From Leucobacter chinensis (lineage in GTDB: Bacteria > Actinomycetota > Actinomycetes > Actinomycetales > Microbacteriaceae): 64,000 nt of DNA. The stretch lies in NCBI RefSeq assembly GCF_019049105.1, contig NZ_JAHQZR010000002.1, forward strand, positions 186,001 through 250,000, in the 5' to 3' direction. Under the pieces are notes generated by a model, which did not search any database, was not told where the DNA came from, and saw only the letters and a list, made by a program, of their open reading frames with translations. A program made the translations under genes and the position numbers. Positions 32,138 to 41,457 of this stretch are shown in pieces. The number at the start of each line of letters is the position of its first letter. Position 1 is the stretch's first letter.

Positions 32138-34872
32138 TCTCGCTCACCCCGGTCTTGATCGTTGCGCTCACGCTCACGTTCTACTCGCTCGTTCTCACGC
32201 TCGAGCATCGCTTCAAGCACCGCAAGCCCGTCTGGGTAAGCTTCATCGGTGACGGTGGCCTCTGCGGTATCTTGCTTCGGCAACACCGCTGTTGCGGTCG
32301 GCTCAGCGTCTGGCAGCGTGCCACCCCAACCGGCGCCCATGGGGGCCGAGAGGATGAGCTTCTCACGAAGCTCTGCCTCGCTCATGTCACCAAGCTCGCT
32401 CGCCGAGCGAAGCGCCTGCCTCAGGTACTCAAGCATGATGAGGCTCGCGATAATGAACAGGCACACGCCAACCCAGAGACCCAGGTAGGTCGCCGCATTT
32501 TCGGGGTTCAGCCACGCAGCAAAGCCGAGCAGCACGAGAATCGCGATACCTGCGCTAATGACCACGCGCACAATCATCGGGTAGCGCCGTAAGAAATTGA
32601 GGGCTTTGGGAACAACCTCTCGTCGGTAGCCTTCTTGGTTCGAGAGGGCCTGAATCACCCGCCCAAAGCGGTAGCGGCTGCCGACTACCTGCACGTCTTC
32701 GCTCACGAGCAGGTGCGTCGCGGCGATATTGCGGTTGAAGAAGAGGGTGAAGTGGCCGAGGTACTGACGCAAGACGAGACCGAGCACCCCAGCAAGCGCG
32801 AAGAAGATCGCGAGAATGCCCATGCAGCGCCAGTACTCGCCGCCGTAGAAGCCGCTCACGGTTTCACGAATGGCGTCGATGCCGTAGGTAAACGGCAGGT
32901 ACGGGTTCAACATCTTGAAGAACTCGGGCATCATCTCAATCGGGTAGAGACCCGCCGCGCCAGGAATCTGCATGATCACGAGAATGATGCAGAGCCCCTT
33001 GCCCACGTAGCCAAACGACACCGAGAGGGCGTAGATGATGCTGAAGTAGGCGAGACCGATAAGCACACCCGTCGTTATGAACACGACGGGATTGACCGTT
33101 TGCACCCCGAGCATGAGCGTGCCGACGCACAGGAGCACCGCCTGCAGCACGCTCAACACGGCGAGGAACAGCCAGCGACCAACGTACGCTTCGCGCACGG
33201 TAATATCGCCGACCTCATCGCGGTCAACCTCGAGCCTGAAAATAACCATGAGCACGAAGGCCCCGATCCACAACGAAAGGTTCATGAAGAGCGGCGCCAT
33301 AGCGTCGCCGTATGCCTCGACGGGAAAGAGTACGTGCTCGTTGACCTCGACGGGTGATGCCATGAAGTGCGCGATGCGCTCGGCATTCAGCCCGGTGAGG
33401 GTTTGCAGCTTATTCCAGGTGTCGGCGCTGCTGAGCGCGAGCACATCAGTGCGAATCGTCTCGAGGCTCTTCTGGGTCGCAGCAAGGTTCTTATCGAGCG
33501 CTGCGAGGGCATCATTCGTGCCGCCCAGCTGCGTCTCGAAGTTGTCGAGCAGATTCGAGACCTGCACGAGCTGCGTGCGCTGGCCGTCGATCGTGGCAGA
33601 GAAAGCCTCGGCACTCGAACCCAACAGCGAGATTGCACGGTTCAAGTCTGGCACCACCTGCGCGAGACTATCGCGGGTCTTTGCCGATGATGAGGCTGCC
33701 TGTTGCACAGCGTCGTTCAGCGAATCGGCCGTCGCCTGTGTCGCGGCCATCGTTGAATCGAGGTCACCGTTCAAGCCTTTCAGGCTCTTCAGCATGTCTT
33801 GATGCGCTGCGTTACTCGCCTCGACCGAAGCAATCGCCTTCGAAAGCTTATCGGCGAGGTCTGAGCTGGGGTCGGCATCGTCGAGCATGCTCTGCAGGTC
33901 GCGGAGCACCGCCCCGTGGGCCGCCACGCTCGCCTCGACGGTGTCGATCGCCGTCGCGACCTCACCGTTTGCCTGGTGCACACTCGTCGTGAGTTTCACG
34001 ACCGTGTCGTTCACCTTCGATGACGCGTCGGCAATGCGGCCCGTTGCGGTCACGTAGGCGTTGAGCACCGTGTCGGTGAACTTCACGACCTCACTCTGCA
34101 GTTCGACCGAGAGCGTCTGAATTTGCGCGACAGCGCTCTTCAGGTCGCCAAGCGTCGCGTCGATCGAATCGATCGTGCGCTGGGCCGTGGCGATCTTGCC
34201 AGAGAAACCGTCCATCGTGCCCTGCAGCGAGGCGATGCGTTCGCGCGTCTCATCGACTTTGTCGGCCGTTTCGCGAAGCGCGTCGCTCGTGCCCTGCTGC
34301 GAGCTCGTGAGCTTGTCGGTGAGATCCTCACCGGCACCCTTGAGCGCCTCGGTGACGGCTTTGGCAACCTCAGCGATAAACGCGCTATTCACCTGGGCAT
34401 CGAGCGTTGATGCGCCGACGTCGGTGATTTTGGGGGCGATCGCGTTTTCTTTTTCGTTGACGTAGTACTGCAGCGTCGGGCGTTCGATCTTGCCATCGGC
34501 CAGCCCCGCGAAGTCTTCGCTGAACTCGGCCGGAATGATGATCGCGGCGTACGTGTCGCCCTTGCGCACTGACTCTAGGGCCTCTTTTTCACCGAGAAAC
34601 TGCCACCCGAGATCGTCATTATCGCGCAGTTGTGTCTCAAGTTCTTCGCCGATATTGATGTCACCCGTCGCCTCTGAGGTTGCCCCCTCATCGAGGTTCA
34701 CCACGGCGACGGCGATATTTTCAGTGTTTGAGTATGGATCCCAAAACGCGGCGATATTGAACCAGGCGTAGAGCGACGGAGTCACAATTACGCCAACAAT
34801 AATGATCCACGCTTTGGGTACGCGTGCGACTCTCTTGAAGTCGCGAGTAAAAACTCGCCAAGCGTTACGCAT
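32134..34872 (-). CDS. YhgE/Pip domain membrane protein (second of pair, 912 aa, extended C-terminus)
   Basis: Same plan as its neighbour: N-terminal helix (about 22-42), NLDEGATSEATGDINIGEELE, AAIIIPAEFSEDFAGL, a very long coiled-coil-rich external region (about 180-520), and the membrane block with QIPGAAGLYPIEMMPEFFKMLNPYLPFTYGIDAI. Unlike the neighbour it continues for over 150 residues with two more hydrophobic helices (near residues 790 and 815) and a highly charged Glu/Arg tail, probably cytoplasmic. AGGAAAAGGGG precedes ATG 34872. The two proteins probably form a hetero-complex (inference from coupling and homology). Confidence 0.88.
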   Translation of the reverse strand: MRNAWRVFTRDFKRVARVPKAWIIIVGVIVTPSLYAWFNIAAFWDPYSNTENIAVAVVNLDEGATSEATGDINIGEELETQLRDNDDLGWQFLGEKEALESVRKGDTYAAIIIPAEFSEDFAGLADGKIERPTLQYYVNEKENAIAPKITDVGASTLDAQVNSAFIAEVAKAVTEALKGAGEDLTDKLTSSQQGTSDALRETADKVDETRERIASLQGTMDGFSGKIATAQRTIDSIDATLGDLKSAVAQIQTLSVELQSEVVKFTDTVLNAYVTATGRIADASSKVNDTVVKLTTSVHQANGEVATAIDTVEASVAAHGAVLRDLQSMLDDADPSSDLADKLSKAIASVEASNAAHQDMLKSLKGLNGDLDSTMAATQATADSLNDAVQQAASSSAKTRDSLAQVVPDLNRAISLLGSSAEAFSATIDGQRTQLVQVSNLLDNFETQLGGTNDALAALDKNLAATQKSLETIRTDVLALSSADTWNKLQTLTGLNAERIAHFMASPVEVNEHVLFPVEAYGDAMAPLFMNLSLWIGAFVLMVIFRLEVDRDEVGDITVREAYVGRWLFLAVLSVLQAVLLCVGTLMLGVQTVNPVVFITTGVLIGLAYFSIIYALSVSFGYVGKGLCIILVIMQIPGAAGLYPIEMMPEFFKMLNPYLPFTYGIDAIRETVSGFYGGEYWRCMGILAIFFALAGVLGLVLRQYLGHFTLFFNRNIAATHLLVSEDVQVVGSRYRFGRVIQALSNQEGYRREVVPKALNFLRRYPMIVRVVISAGIAILVLLGFAAWLNPENAATYLGLWVGVCLFIIASLIMLEYLRQALRSASELGDMSEAELREKLILSAPMGAGWGGTLPDAEPTATAVLPKQDTAEATVTDEAYPDGLAVLEAMLERENERVERERERNDQDRGERE

Positions 34873-34897
34873 CGCACCCCTTTTCCTAGCATCATCG

Positions 34898-34925
34898 AGT
34901 ATATGCGCATGGTGAGAACATACAA
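34898..34925 (-). promoter_or_regulatory. Candidate promoter of the YhgE/Pip pair
   Basis: On the minus strand TTGTAT (34920-34925) and TATACT (34898-34903) are spaced by 16 bp, about 26 nt upstream of the 912-residue YhgE gene, in the 105-nt gap after the iron operon. Confidence 0.55.
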
Positions 34926-34977
34926 TTTCACCGCGCCACTGTCGTTGATACCGCTACAAGCGTTCTGGGAGCTGGCG

Positions 34978-36600
34978 TTAGTGCTGCACGCGGCTCGCCC
35001 CTAGCGAAGCGCTACCCCCATTCGTCAGGGAATTAGGCGTTTCTGCGATCTCACGACCAAACTCCAATGTTATCCCTCTTGTGGGGCGCCATACCTGAAC
35101 ATCGCCGTGGGCCACAATCAGCATTGTCGTCTCTGGATGTTTACTGAGAGCGTTCACGACGCGCTGTTCGGTCACCGCATCAAGCGCCGAGGTTGCCTCG
35201 TCAAGCACCATGACGGGGGCACCCTTGAGCATGGCGCGGGCGATCGCAACGCGCTGCTTCTCGCCTCCCGAGAGCGTGCTGCCCCGATGCCCGACCCGCT
35301 GATGAATTCCCTGCGGATCGCGCCCGAGCACTCCCTCAAGCGCCGCGAGACGCGCAACACGCAAGACGTCTTCGTCGCTCGCAAGCGGATCGCCGAGGCG
35401 AATGTTGTCGGCAAGGCTCGTCGAGAAGATGACGGGGTCTTGCGCGACGTATGCGATGCGTGTGGCGAGTTCAGAGTAGCGCAGGTCGGTGAGCGGCACC
35501 CCACCGAGCGTCACCGACCCCTCGTCGGGGTCTTCAAACCGCAGGAGAAGCCCGAGTAGTGTGCTCTTGCCGCTTCCGGTGGGGCCTGAAATGACGACGC
35601 GCTCCCCCGCGCCGATTGTCGCTTCGAGCGGCCCCAGCACTCCCCGGTGCGACTGCACCGCGATGCCGAGTTCGGCCGACGCCGGAGTGCGAGGCTGTTC
35701 CGGCTCAGCGAGCACGGGAGCATGGGTCACCTCACGGAACTGCCCAAGCGAGGTCTTGAGGTCACGCAGCGAAAGTCCCGCGGTCACGAGCGTTTCGAGT
35801 GGGGCTGCGGCTCGCATCGTGAGGAGCACGAGGGCGAGCGCCTCGGCGGGGCTACTGTCGGGGCCCCAGACCAGGGTGAGCATCGCGGCCGCGAGCGGCA
35901 CCACGGTTGCAACGCTTGCGGCTCCGGTCGCGAGCGCCGAGGCACGATTGACTCGGCGCAGGAGCTCCCGCTGATCGTGCTGTGCGGCGTGCAACCGCTC
36001 GCTCGCGCGTTCAGGCCCGGCCATCGCGCGAAGGAGTTCTCGGTGCTCAAGCAGCTCTGCGGCGCTCATAGCAACCGCCTCATCGCAGGCCGCTCGCCCC
36101 CGGTCGGCCCGAGCCAGTGAGCGCTGTGCCACGTATTGCGCGCCGAGGGCGACAAGGAGCCCCGTACCAACCCAAAGCGCTGCCGACGGTCGCACAGTGA
36201 ACGCGATGCCTCCGACAAGCAGCAGCGGAACGAGCGGGGCAACGATAAAGGTTTGGAGCGTGTGTGCTGGAACGCTCATCATCGAGGGAATGACCCGCGA
36301 CGCGACGCCGGTCACGAGCGACCTGTTGCGCTCGGTAAACCAAGAAAGCCTCGTTTCAGCAAGCGCTTCACCGAGCCTCTCGAAGAGATCGCCCGCGAGT
36401 TTCGCTCCAGTCAGGTACCCCGACCGCTGCACCAGCACCGTGATCATCAGGGCGATGAGGCTCATCGCAATCACCATGCCCGGCCCCCGACTCTGCACGA
36501 TGCAGAGCGCGAGAACGGTATAGGCCGCAGCCTCGCTGAGAGCGACGAATACCCACCCGAGTGCGATAACGGTCAATCTGTTACGTGTCTTAGCGAGCAT
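34978..36600 (-). CDS. Half ABC transporter, exporter fold (membrane plus ATPase), IrtB-like
   Basis: 540 residues: six membrane helices (about 1-290) followed by an ATPase with Walker A GPTGSGKST, signature LSGGEKQR, Walker B VMVLDEATS and H-loop His in IVAHGD. Last gene of the siderophore operon; it overlaps the other half-transporter by 11 nt, so the two most likely form one heterodimer. By context it resembles IrtAB/YbtPQ, which have exporter architecture but import ferric siderophores. A CydDC-like exporter is an alternative; the iron context favours the first. The assignment rests on context. Confidence 0.85.
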   Translation of the reverse strand: MLAKTRNRLTVIALGWVFVALSEAAAYTVLALCIVQSRGPGMVIAMSLIALMITVLVQRSGYLTGAKLAGDLFERLGEALAETRLSWFTERNRSLVTGVASRVIPSMMSVPAHTLQTFIVAPLVPLLLVGGIAFTVRPSAALWVGTGLLVALGAQYVAQRSLARADRGRAACDEAVAMSAAELLEHRELLRAMAGPERASERLHAAQHDQRELLRRVNRASALATGAASVATVVPLAAAMLTLVWGPDSSPAEALALVLLTMRAAAPLETLVTAGLSLRDLKTSLGQFREVTHAPVLAEPEQPRTPASAELGIAVQSHRGVLGPLEATIGAGERVVISGPTGSGKSTLLGLLLRFEDPDEGSVTLGGVPLTDLRYSELATRIAYVAQDPVIFSTSLADNIRLGDPLASDEDVLRVARLAALEGVLGRDPQGIHQRVGHRGSTLSGGEKQRVAIARAMLKGAPVMVLDEATSALDAVTEQRVVNALSKHPETTMLIVAHGDVQVWRPTRGITLEFGREIAETPNSLTNGGSASLGASRVQH

Positions 36601-38281
36601 CGTGCGCTCCTTCTGTTGTCTCTAGGCGCGGTGGGTGCGCTCCATGGCTCAGCTCGCGAGTTTCGTCTTCGCTCTTCCCCGCGTCGTCTCCGAGCAGCAG
36701 GGTCTCGTGCGCCAAGCGTGCGACTTCGTCATCGTGAGTGACCACGATGAGCGCGATCTCGGCGCGCTCGCACTCAATGAGTAACTCCCGCATGACCTTT
36801 TGTGCGGTGTCTCGATCGAGCGCACTCGTTGGTTCATCGCACAGCACCACCCGCGCGTCGCCCACAAAGACCCTCGCGAGGCCAAGCCGTTGCTTCTCAC
36901 CGCCAGAGAGCACGGCGGCATCGGCGTCAAGTGCAACCTTCAGCTGGGCTCGGTCAAGGGCCTCAAGCATCGAGGCATCACTCGCGTCAGGGTGAGCCAC
37001 CGCGAGATTCTCACGCACGGTTCCCGCGAGCACGTCAGAGCCCTGCGTGATGAGCATCACCCGCTCGTGAAGTGGGCGCTCACCCGCTGCTCCTCGCGAG
37101 CCGCCATGCAGCACGACGGTGCCGCACGTTGGGTCTTCGTGGCCGGCCATGCAGCGAAGAAGCGTTGTTTTGCCCGTTCCTGAGGCGCCGCGAATGACCG
37201 TCATCGTTGCCGGGCGAAAGCCGTGGCTGAGGTCGCGCCAGAGCACACGCTGCTCTGCCTGCAACGAGACCTGGTCGAGCGAGATCACCGCGTCGTCGAG
37301 ACCTTCACCCTGCGAATGTGTTGGGCCCCGCGTCTCGGCCTCCGCCGCAAAGGCGTTCAGCTCGTCGGCGGCGATGCGCCCCGCACGAACATAGTCGAGA
37401 CCGTGACCGAGCCTGAGCGCGGGGGTAACGACCGCGAGGCTGAACATGAGCAGCACCGAGAGCACTTCAATGCTGCTCCCGTAGCCCACGAGATAGGCAA
37501 CCGCGTAGGTTGCGGCCGCCTGCAACGCTGCCACCGCAACGCTGCCGAGGGTCGCAACCCGTTTGATCCACGTCACCATGCCACTGGTAAAAGCCCGGCT
37601 CTCGCGTTCGTAGTCGGCGCGGGCACCGGCCTCTGCACTGTAGAGCCTGCAGGTCGCGATGCCGCGCGTGTAATCATCGACCGCCGTGACGATGTCGCCC
37701 ATGACCCGCATGCTCTCGGCCCCGTGCTTTGCCGAGGTTTTGGGTACGACCCAGAGGTAGTAGCACGAGGCAATGAGCCCTGGAATCAGCGCGAGCAACG
37801 AGAGCGGGCCAGCAACCGAGACGAGCACAACGATCGAAGCCGCCGGCACGATCACGAGAGCGGCAATCTCTGCGGGTAGGTGCGCGACCATGTGGTGCAG
37901 CGCCGTGATGTTATCGGTCACGAGCCTGCGCAGGTCGTTGCCGCTGTAGCGCGCGACGGCACTCTCTGGCAGCCGCATCAGGTGATCGACCACCGATTCG
38001 CTCAGCCTGGCCGAGAACCTGGCCTCGGCATGGTGCGCGAGCCAGCTCGCGAGCGAGGCGCTCACCGCGGCCGCGGCCCACAGTGTCGCGACCACAACAA
38101 CCTGCCGTGTACTTGGCTGAACGATCACGTCGATGAGTGCCCAGAGTGCTGCGAGCGAAAGAAGCCCTGAAAGCGAGGCGCAGAGCACGGCCCCCACGAG
38201 CCCAGCACGGCTCGGCCGCAGAGCACGGGCGATCATGCCTCGCCCCGTTCTACCGCGGCATGAGGTTCGTTGTCGTGTCAC
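36590..38281 (-). CDS. Half ABC transporter, exporter fold, IrtA-like partner
   Basis: 563 residues with six membrane helices and an ATPase domain: Walker A GASGTGKTT, signature LSGGEKQR, Walker B VVLCDEPTS, H-loop VTHDDE. The GTG at 38281 is chosen because it overlaps the fecE stop as GTGA and has GAGGGAG 7 nt upstream; ATG 38236 is an alternative. Unlike mycobacterial IrtA it has no fused siderophore-interacting domain; that domain exists as a separate protein at the head of the operon. Confidence 0.85.
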   Translation of the reverse strand: MTRQRTSCRGRTGRGMIARALRPSRAGLVGAVLCASLSGLLSLAALWALIDVIVQPSTRQVVVVATLWAAAAVSASLASWLAHHAEARFSARLSESVVDHLMRLPESAVARYSGNDLRRLVTDNITALHHMVAHLPAEIAALVIVPAASIVVLVSVAGPLSLLALIPGLIASCYYLWVVPKTSAKHGAESMRVMGDIVTAVDDYTRGIATCRLYSAEAGARADYERESRAFTSGMVTWIKRVATLGSVAVAALQAAATYAVAYLVGYGSSIEVLSVLLMFSLAVVTPALRLGHGLDYVRAGRIAADELNAFAAEAETRGPTHSQGEGLDDAVISLDQVSLQAEQRVLWRDLSHGFRPATMTVIRGASGTGKTTLLRCMAGHEDPTCGTVVLHGGSRGAAGERPLHERVMLITQGSDVLAGTVRENLAVAHPDASDASMLEALDRAQLKVALDADAAVLSGGEKQRLGLARVFVGDARVVLCDEPTSALDRDTAQKVMRELLIECERAEIALIVVTHDDEVARLAHETLLLGDDAGKSEDETRELSHGAHPPRLETTEGAHDAR

Positions 38282-39195
38282 TGCAGTGCTCCCTCGGTTG
38301 TGATGCGTTCGATATTGAGCGGTTGCTCGGTTGCCCGCTGGTGTTTGGCGTCGCGTTCACGGCCTCGCTCACGGCCAAGCGGAACGACCTGCGGGGTGCC
38401 CACGGCGGGGTCGGTGGTGATGAGACAGCGAACTCGAAACACCCGCTCAACAAGGTCGACCGTCAGAATCTCGGTAGGCGGGCCTTCGGCTACGATGCAC
38501 CCCTCGTTCATGACGATGAGGTGCGTCGCATACCGAGCGGCCTGGTTGAGGTCGTGCAGTACCGCGACGAGCGTGTGCCCCTGTTCGTGCAGGTCGGTGC
38601 ACAGCTCAAGTACCTCGAGCTGATGGGTGAGATCAAGAAAGGTGGTCGGTTCGTCGAGCAACAGGATGTCGGTTTGCTGCGCCAGGGCCATCGCGATCGA
38701 GACCCGCTGGCGCTGGCCACCCGAGAGCTCGGCGACGAAGCGGTCAGACAGCTCGGTCACGCCGGTGAGCCGCATTGCCTCCCGCACCGCCCCCTCATCG
38801 TCACGCGACCACTGCCGCACGAGCCCCTGATGGGCGAAGCGCCCCCGAGAGACGAGATCGGCGACGCGAATGCCGTCGGGGGTGACCTGGCTCTGTGGCA
38901 AGAGCCCGAGCTTCTTCGCCGCTTCTTTGGGTGCGTACTGCCGCAGGGGCTTGTCATCGAGCAACACCTCACCGCGGCTCGGCTTCATGAGCCTCGCGAG
39001 TGCGCGCAAAAGCGTCGACTTGCCGCAGCCGTTTGGGCCGACAATGACGGTGAACGAGTTGTCGGGAATCGACACCGAAAGGTTCTCGCTGATGAGCACC
39101 CGGTCGTAGCCGATGCTCACGGCTTCAGCGCGCAGTCGCGAGGTCTGACTACTCGCTGCTTCAACACGTGCGCCGTTTACATGCGCGTTGGTCAT
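38278..39195 (-). CDS. Ferric siderophore ABC importer ATPase (FecE/FepC type)
   Basis: 305 residues; Walker A GPNGCGKST near residue 55, LLPQSQVTPDG Q-loop, signature LSGGQRQR, Walker B ILLLDEPTTFLD and H-loop VLHDLNQAARYA, all typical of iron-siderophore ATPases. The start ATG 39195 overlaps the permease stop as ATGA; an upstream Arg-rich extension lies inside that permease and is rejected. Powers the FecC/FecD permease pair encoded just upstream. A charged 45-residue C-terminal tail is somewhat long for the family. Confidence 0.92.
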   Translation of the reverse strand: MTNAHVNGARVEAASSQTSRLRAEAVSIGYDRVLISENLSVSIPDNSFTVIVGPNGCGKSTLLRALARLMKPSRGEVLLDDKPLRQYAPKEAAKKLGLLPQSQVTPDGIRVADLVSRGRFAHQGLVRQWSRDDEGAVREAMRLTGVTELSDRFVAELSGGQRQRVSIAMALAQQTDILLLDEPTTFLDLTHQLEVLELCTDLHEQGHTLVAVLHDLNQAARYATHLIVMNEGCIVAEGPPTEILTVDLVERVFRVRCLITTDPAVGTPQVVPLGRERGRERDAKHQRATEQPLNIERITTEGALQ

Positions 39196-40268
39196 GAGTG
39201 CTTCCTTGTCTCTCGAATGAGCAACCACATGAGGTAGAGGCCGCCAAGGCACACGGTGATGAGGCCAACGGGCACCGTGCGAAAGAAATGGGCGATCGTG
39301 AGTGCGAGCAACTGTGCCGCCGCGAGCAGCGCGGCGCCCATGCACGCCGAGGCCCCGAGCGTCACCCCCTCGCTCTTCGTGAGTCGTTTCGCCAGTTGCG
39401 GCGCAGAGAGTGCGATGAAAGGAATGGGGCCAGCCGCGGCCGTCACGATCGCCGTGGCGGCAACACCCAAGACGAGCAGCAGCGGTTTCGCGGTCACCGC
39501 GCGCACCCCCTGCGAGACCGCCGTGTCGTCGCCCAGCTCAAGCTGCCTGAGGGCTGGCGCGAGTGCGGCGAGCGCCACAAGCAACCCGCAAGCGAGCAGC
39601 AGTGCCGGGAAGAGCGCCTGCCAACTGACCCGGCCCAGCGATCCCGCATTCCAGAAGCCAACGCTCATCGCGTCTTCGATGTCGGCCCTCGTAATGAGAT
39701 ACGAGTTGATCGAACCGAGCATTGCTGAAACGCCGATGCCCACGATGATGAGGCGAAAGCTCTGTGTGCCACCCCGATACGACAGCGCATACACGATGAG
39801 CGCGGTGGTGAGCCCGCCGACCATTGCGGCGAGCGCCACCGACCAGTAGTTGTTCTTGCCGGCGATGAGCACCACGAGAACGACCGCGGTATACGAGCCC
39901 GCGTCAAACCCGATAACGTCGGGTGAGCCCAGTGGGTTTTTGGTGAGCGATTGAAACACCGCTCCCCCGGTTGCGAGCAGTGCACCAAAGAGCACGCTTG
40001 CGACCGCTACCGGGAGCCGCCACTCGGTGACGACCATGCGGTGAAAGCTCTCGCCCCCTCCGTTCAGTGTTGCAAGCACCTGCCCCGGGCTCAGCGGGTA
40101 GTCGCCAAAGCCAAGCGAGAGAAACGCCATGGTGACGGCGAGTAGCGTGAGCACCGTGCACACGACGATGTTTCTCGTGACAATGCGCAGTGAGAGCGAA
40201 CCACGCCGCAGCGTAGCCGCCCGGTACCCGAAGCGAACGGGCTGCTGCGTTTCAACAGCCGCGCTCAT
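39192..40268 (-). CDS. Ferric siderophore ABC permease subunit (FecD type)
   Basis: 358 residues, about nine to ten membrane helices, FecCD family. Typical segments are WRLPVAVASVLFGALLATGGAVFQSLTKNPLGSPDVIG (about residues 75-110) and GPIPFIALSAPQLAKRL near residue 275, with the cytoplasmic ATPase-coupling region before it. Start ATG 40268 overlaps the preceding permease stop as ATGA. It pairs with the FecC-type subunit. Confidence 0.92.
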   Translation of the reverse strand: MSAAVETQQPVRFGYRAATLRRGSLSLRIVTRNIVVCTVLTLLAVTMAFLSLGFGDYPLSPGQVLATLNGGGESFHRMVVTEWRLPVAVASVLFGALLATGGAVFQSLTKNPLGSPDVIGFDAGSYTAVVLVVLIAGKNNYWSVALAAMVGGLTTALIVYALSYRGGTQSFRLIIVGIGVSAMLGSINSYLITRADIEDAMSVGFWNAGSLGRVSWQALFPALLLACGLLVALAALAPALRQLELGDDTAVSQGVRAVTAKPLLLVLGVAATAIVTAAAGPIPFIALSAPQLAKRLTKSEGVTLGASACMGAALLAAAQLLALTIAHFFRTVPVGLITVCLGGLYLMWLLIRETRKHS

Positions 40269-41356
40269 AGGCCACTCGCTTTCTTCCGGCGCACGAGCGC
40301 GATCAACACGGGTGCTCCAACGAGCGCGGTCAAGACACCGGCCTCCATCTCTCCTGGCCGCACGATGATTCTTCCGAGCACGTCTGCGGCGAGAACGAGC
40401 ACGCCCGCGGCGAGCGCTGTGTAGACGATGATCCACCGCTGATCGGGCCCCGTGAACCAGCGCACGAGGTGAGGCACGGCAAGACCGATGAAGGCGATGC
40501 CTCCCGTCAGGGCTGTTCCCGCACCCGCGAGCAGTGTCACCGCGACGATACCGAGCACCCGGGTGCGCATCACGTTCGCTCCGAGCGCTACGGCTTGGTC
40601 GTCACCGAGCGCGACGGCGTTGAGCGATGACGCGATCATGAGCGCGATCATGAGCCCCACCACGATGAATGGCACAACGGTGAGTGTCTCAGCAACGGTG
40701 GTGCGGGCGACTGACCCCAAGCCCCAGCGGCGAAACGATTGAAAGGTTTGCTCATCGATGAGCGTGAGAAACGTGGTGAAGGCCATGAGCACCGCGGTGA
40801 GCGCGATACCGGCGAGCACGAGCGTGACCGGCGATGGTGACGATGAGCCAGCGGCCCCCACGAGGTAAACGATAACGGTGGCGACAACGGCACCGATCAT
40901 CGCGCACCAGACGTACCCCAAGATGTCGGCCACGCCGAAGAACCCGACCCCGAGCACGACGGCGAACCCTGCGCCCGCGTTCACCCCGAGAATGCCGGGG
41001 TCGGCGAGGGGGTTTCTCGTCATCGCTTGAATAAGGGCGCCGGCAACGCCAAAGGCAGCGCCCGAGACTACCGCTACCAGGGTTCGCGGCACCCGCAGGC
41101 CCCACACAATTGGCGAGGTCTCAGAGCCATCGGGGCTCGCGATACTGCGCCATACCTCACTCAGGCTGAGCGGGTTGGCACCGACACTCAGGCTCAGCGC
41201 GATAGCGAGCGCCAGCAACGCGAGCAGCACGACTGCACCGAGAGCGCGGCGTGCATCGAGACTGCGGCGAGCGCCCCTGCTTTCGAGCGCGCTCACGGTT
41301 TGGGGGTGATCGGGCACTTCACCTGGTGAGGTGCCCGCTTGACCGAGTGCGGTCAC
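40265..41356 (-). CDS. Ferric siderophore ABC permease subunit (FecC type)
   Basis: 363 residues with a charged cytoplasmic N-terminal stretch of about 35 residues, then the FecCD fold: LRVPRTLVAVVSGAAFGVAGALIQAMTRNPLADPGILG (about residues 87-124) and GGIAFIGLAVPHLVRWFTG near residue 285. It starts 101 nt after the substrate-binding protein gene, the only sizeable gap in the operon, and that gap holds a hairpin. Confidence 0.92.
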   Translation of the reverse strand: MTALGQAGTSPGEVPDHPQTVSALESRGARRSLDARRALGAVVLLALLALAIALSLSVGANPLSLSEVWRSIASPDGSETSPIVWGLRVPRTLVAVVSGAAFGVAGALIQAMTRNPLADPGILGVNAGAGFAVVLGVGFFGVADILGYVWCAMIGAVVATVIVYLVGAAGSSSPSPVTLVLAGIALTAVLMAFTTFLTLIDEQTFQSFRRWGLGSVARTTVAETLTVVPFIVVGLMIALMIASSLNAVALGDDQAVALGANVMRTRVLGIVAVTLLAGAGTALTGGIAFIGLAVPHLVRWFTGPDQRWIIVYTALAAGVLVLAADVLGRIIVRPGEMEAGVLTALVGAPVLIALVRRKKASGL

Positions 41357-41388
41357 GGGTTCTCCTTGAATGGGCTTTCGGGCAACCT

Positions 41389-41434
41389 CTCTGGGCGGGA
41401 CGACGGCACGAGCGCGGCGCCGCCCCTCCCAGAG
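41389..41434 (-). promoter_or_regulatory. Intra-operon hairpin between binding-protein and permease genes
   Basis: CTCTGGG (41389-41395) and CCCAGAG (41428-41434) can pair, with more GC-rich pairing inside. Placed just after the binding-protein stop, it could protect that part of the mRNA or cause partial termination, giving more binding protein than permease. Confidence 0.45.
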
Positions 41435-41457
41435 CGGGTCATGGGTCTTGTACCGAC

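Noticed and set aside
29954-34872. Type VII secretion locus
   Set aside because: YhgE/Pip proteins resemble EsaA, but no EssC/EccC ATPase, WXG100 protein or other component is present.
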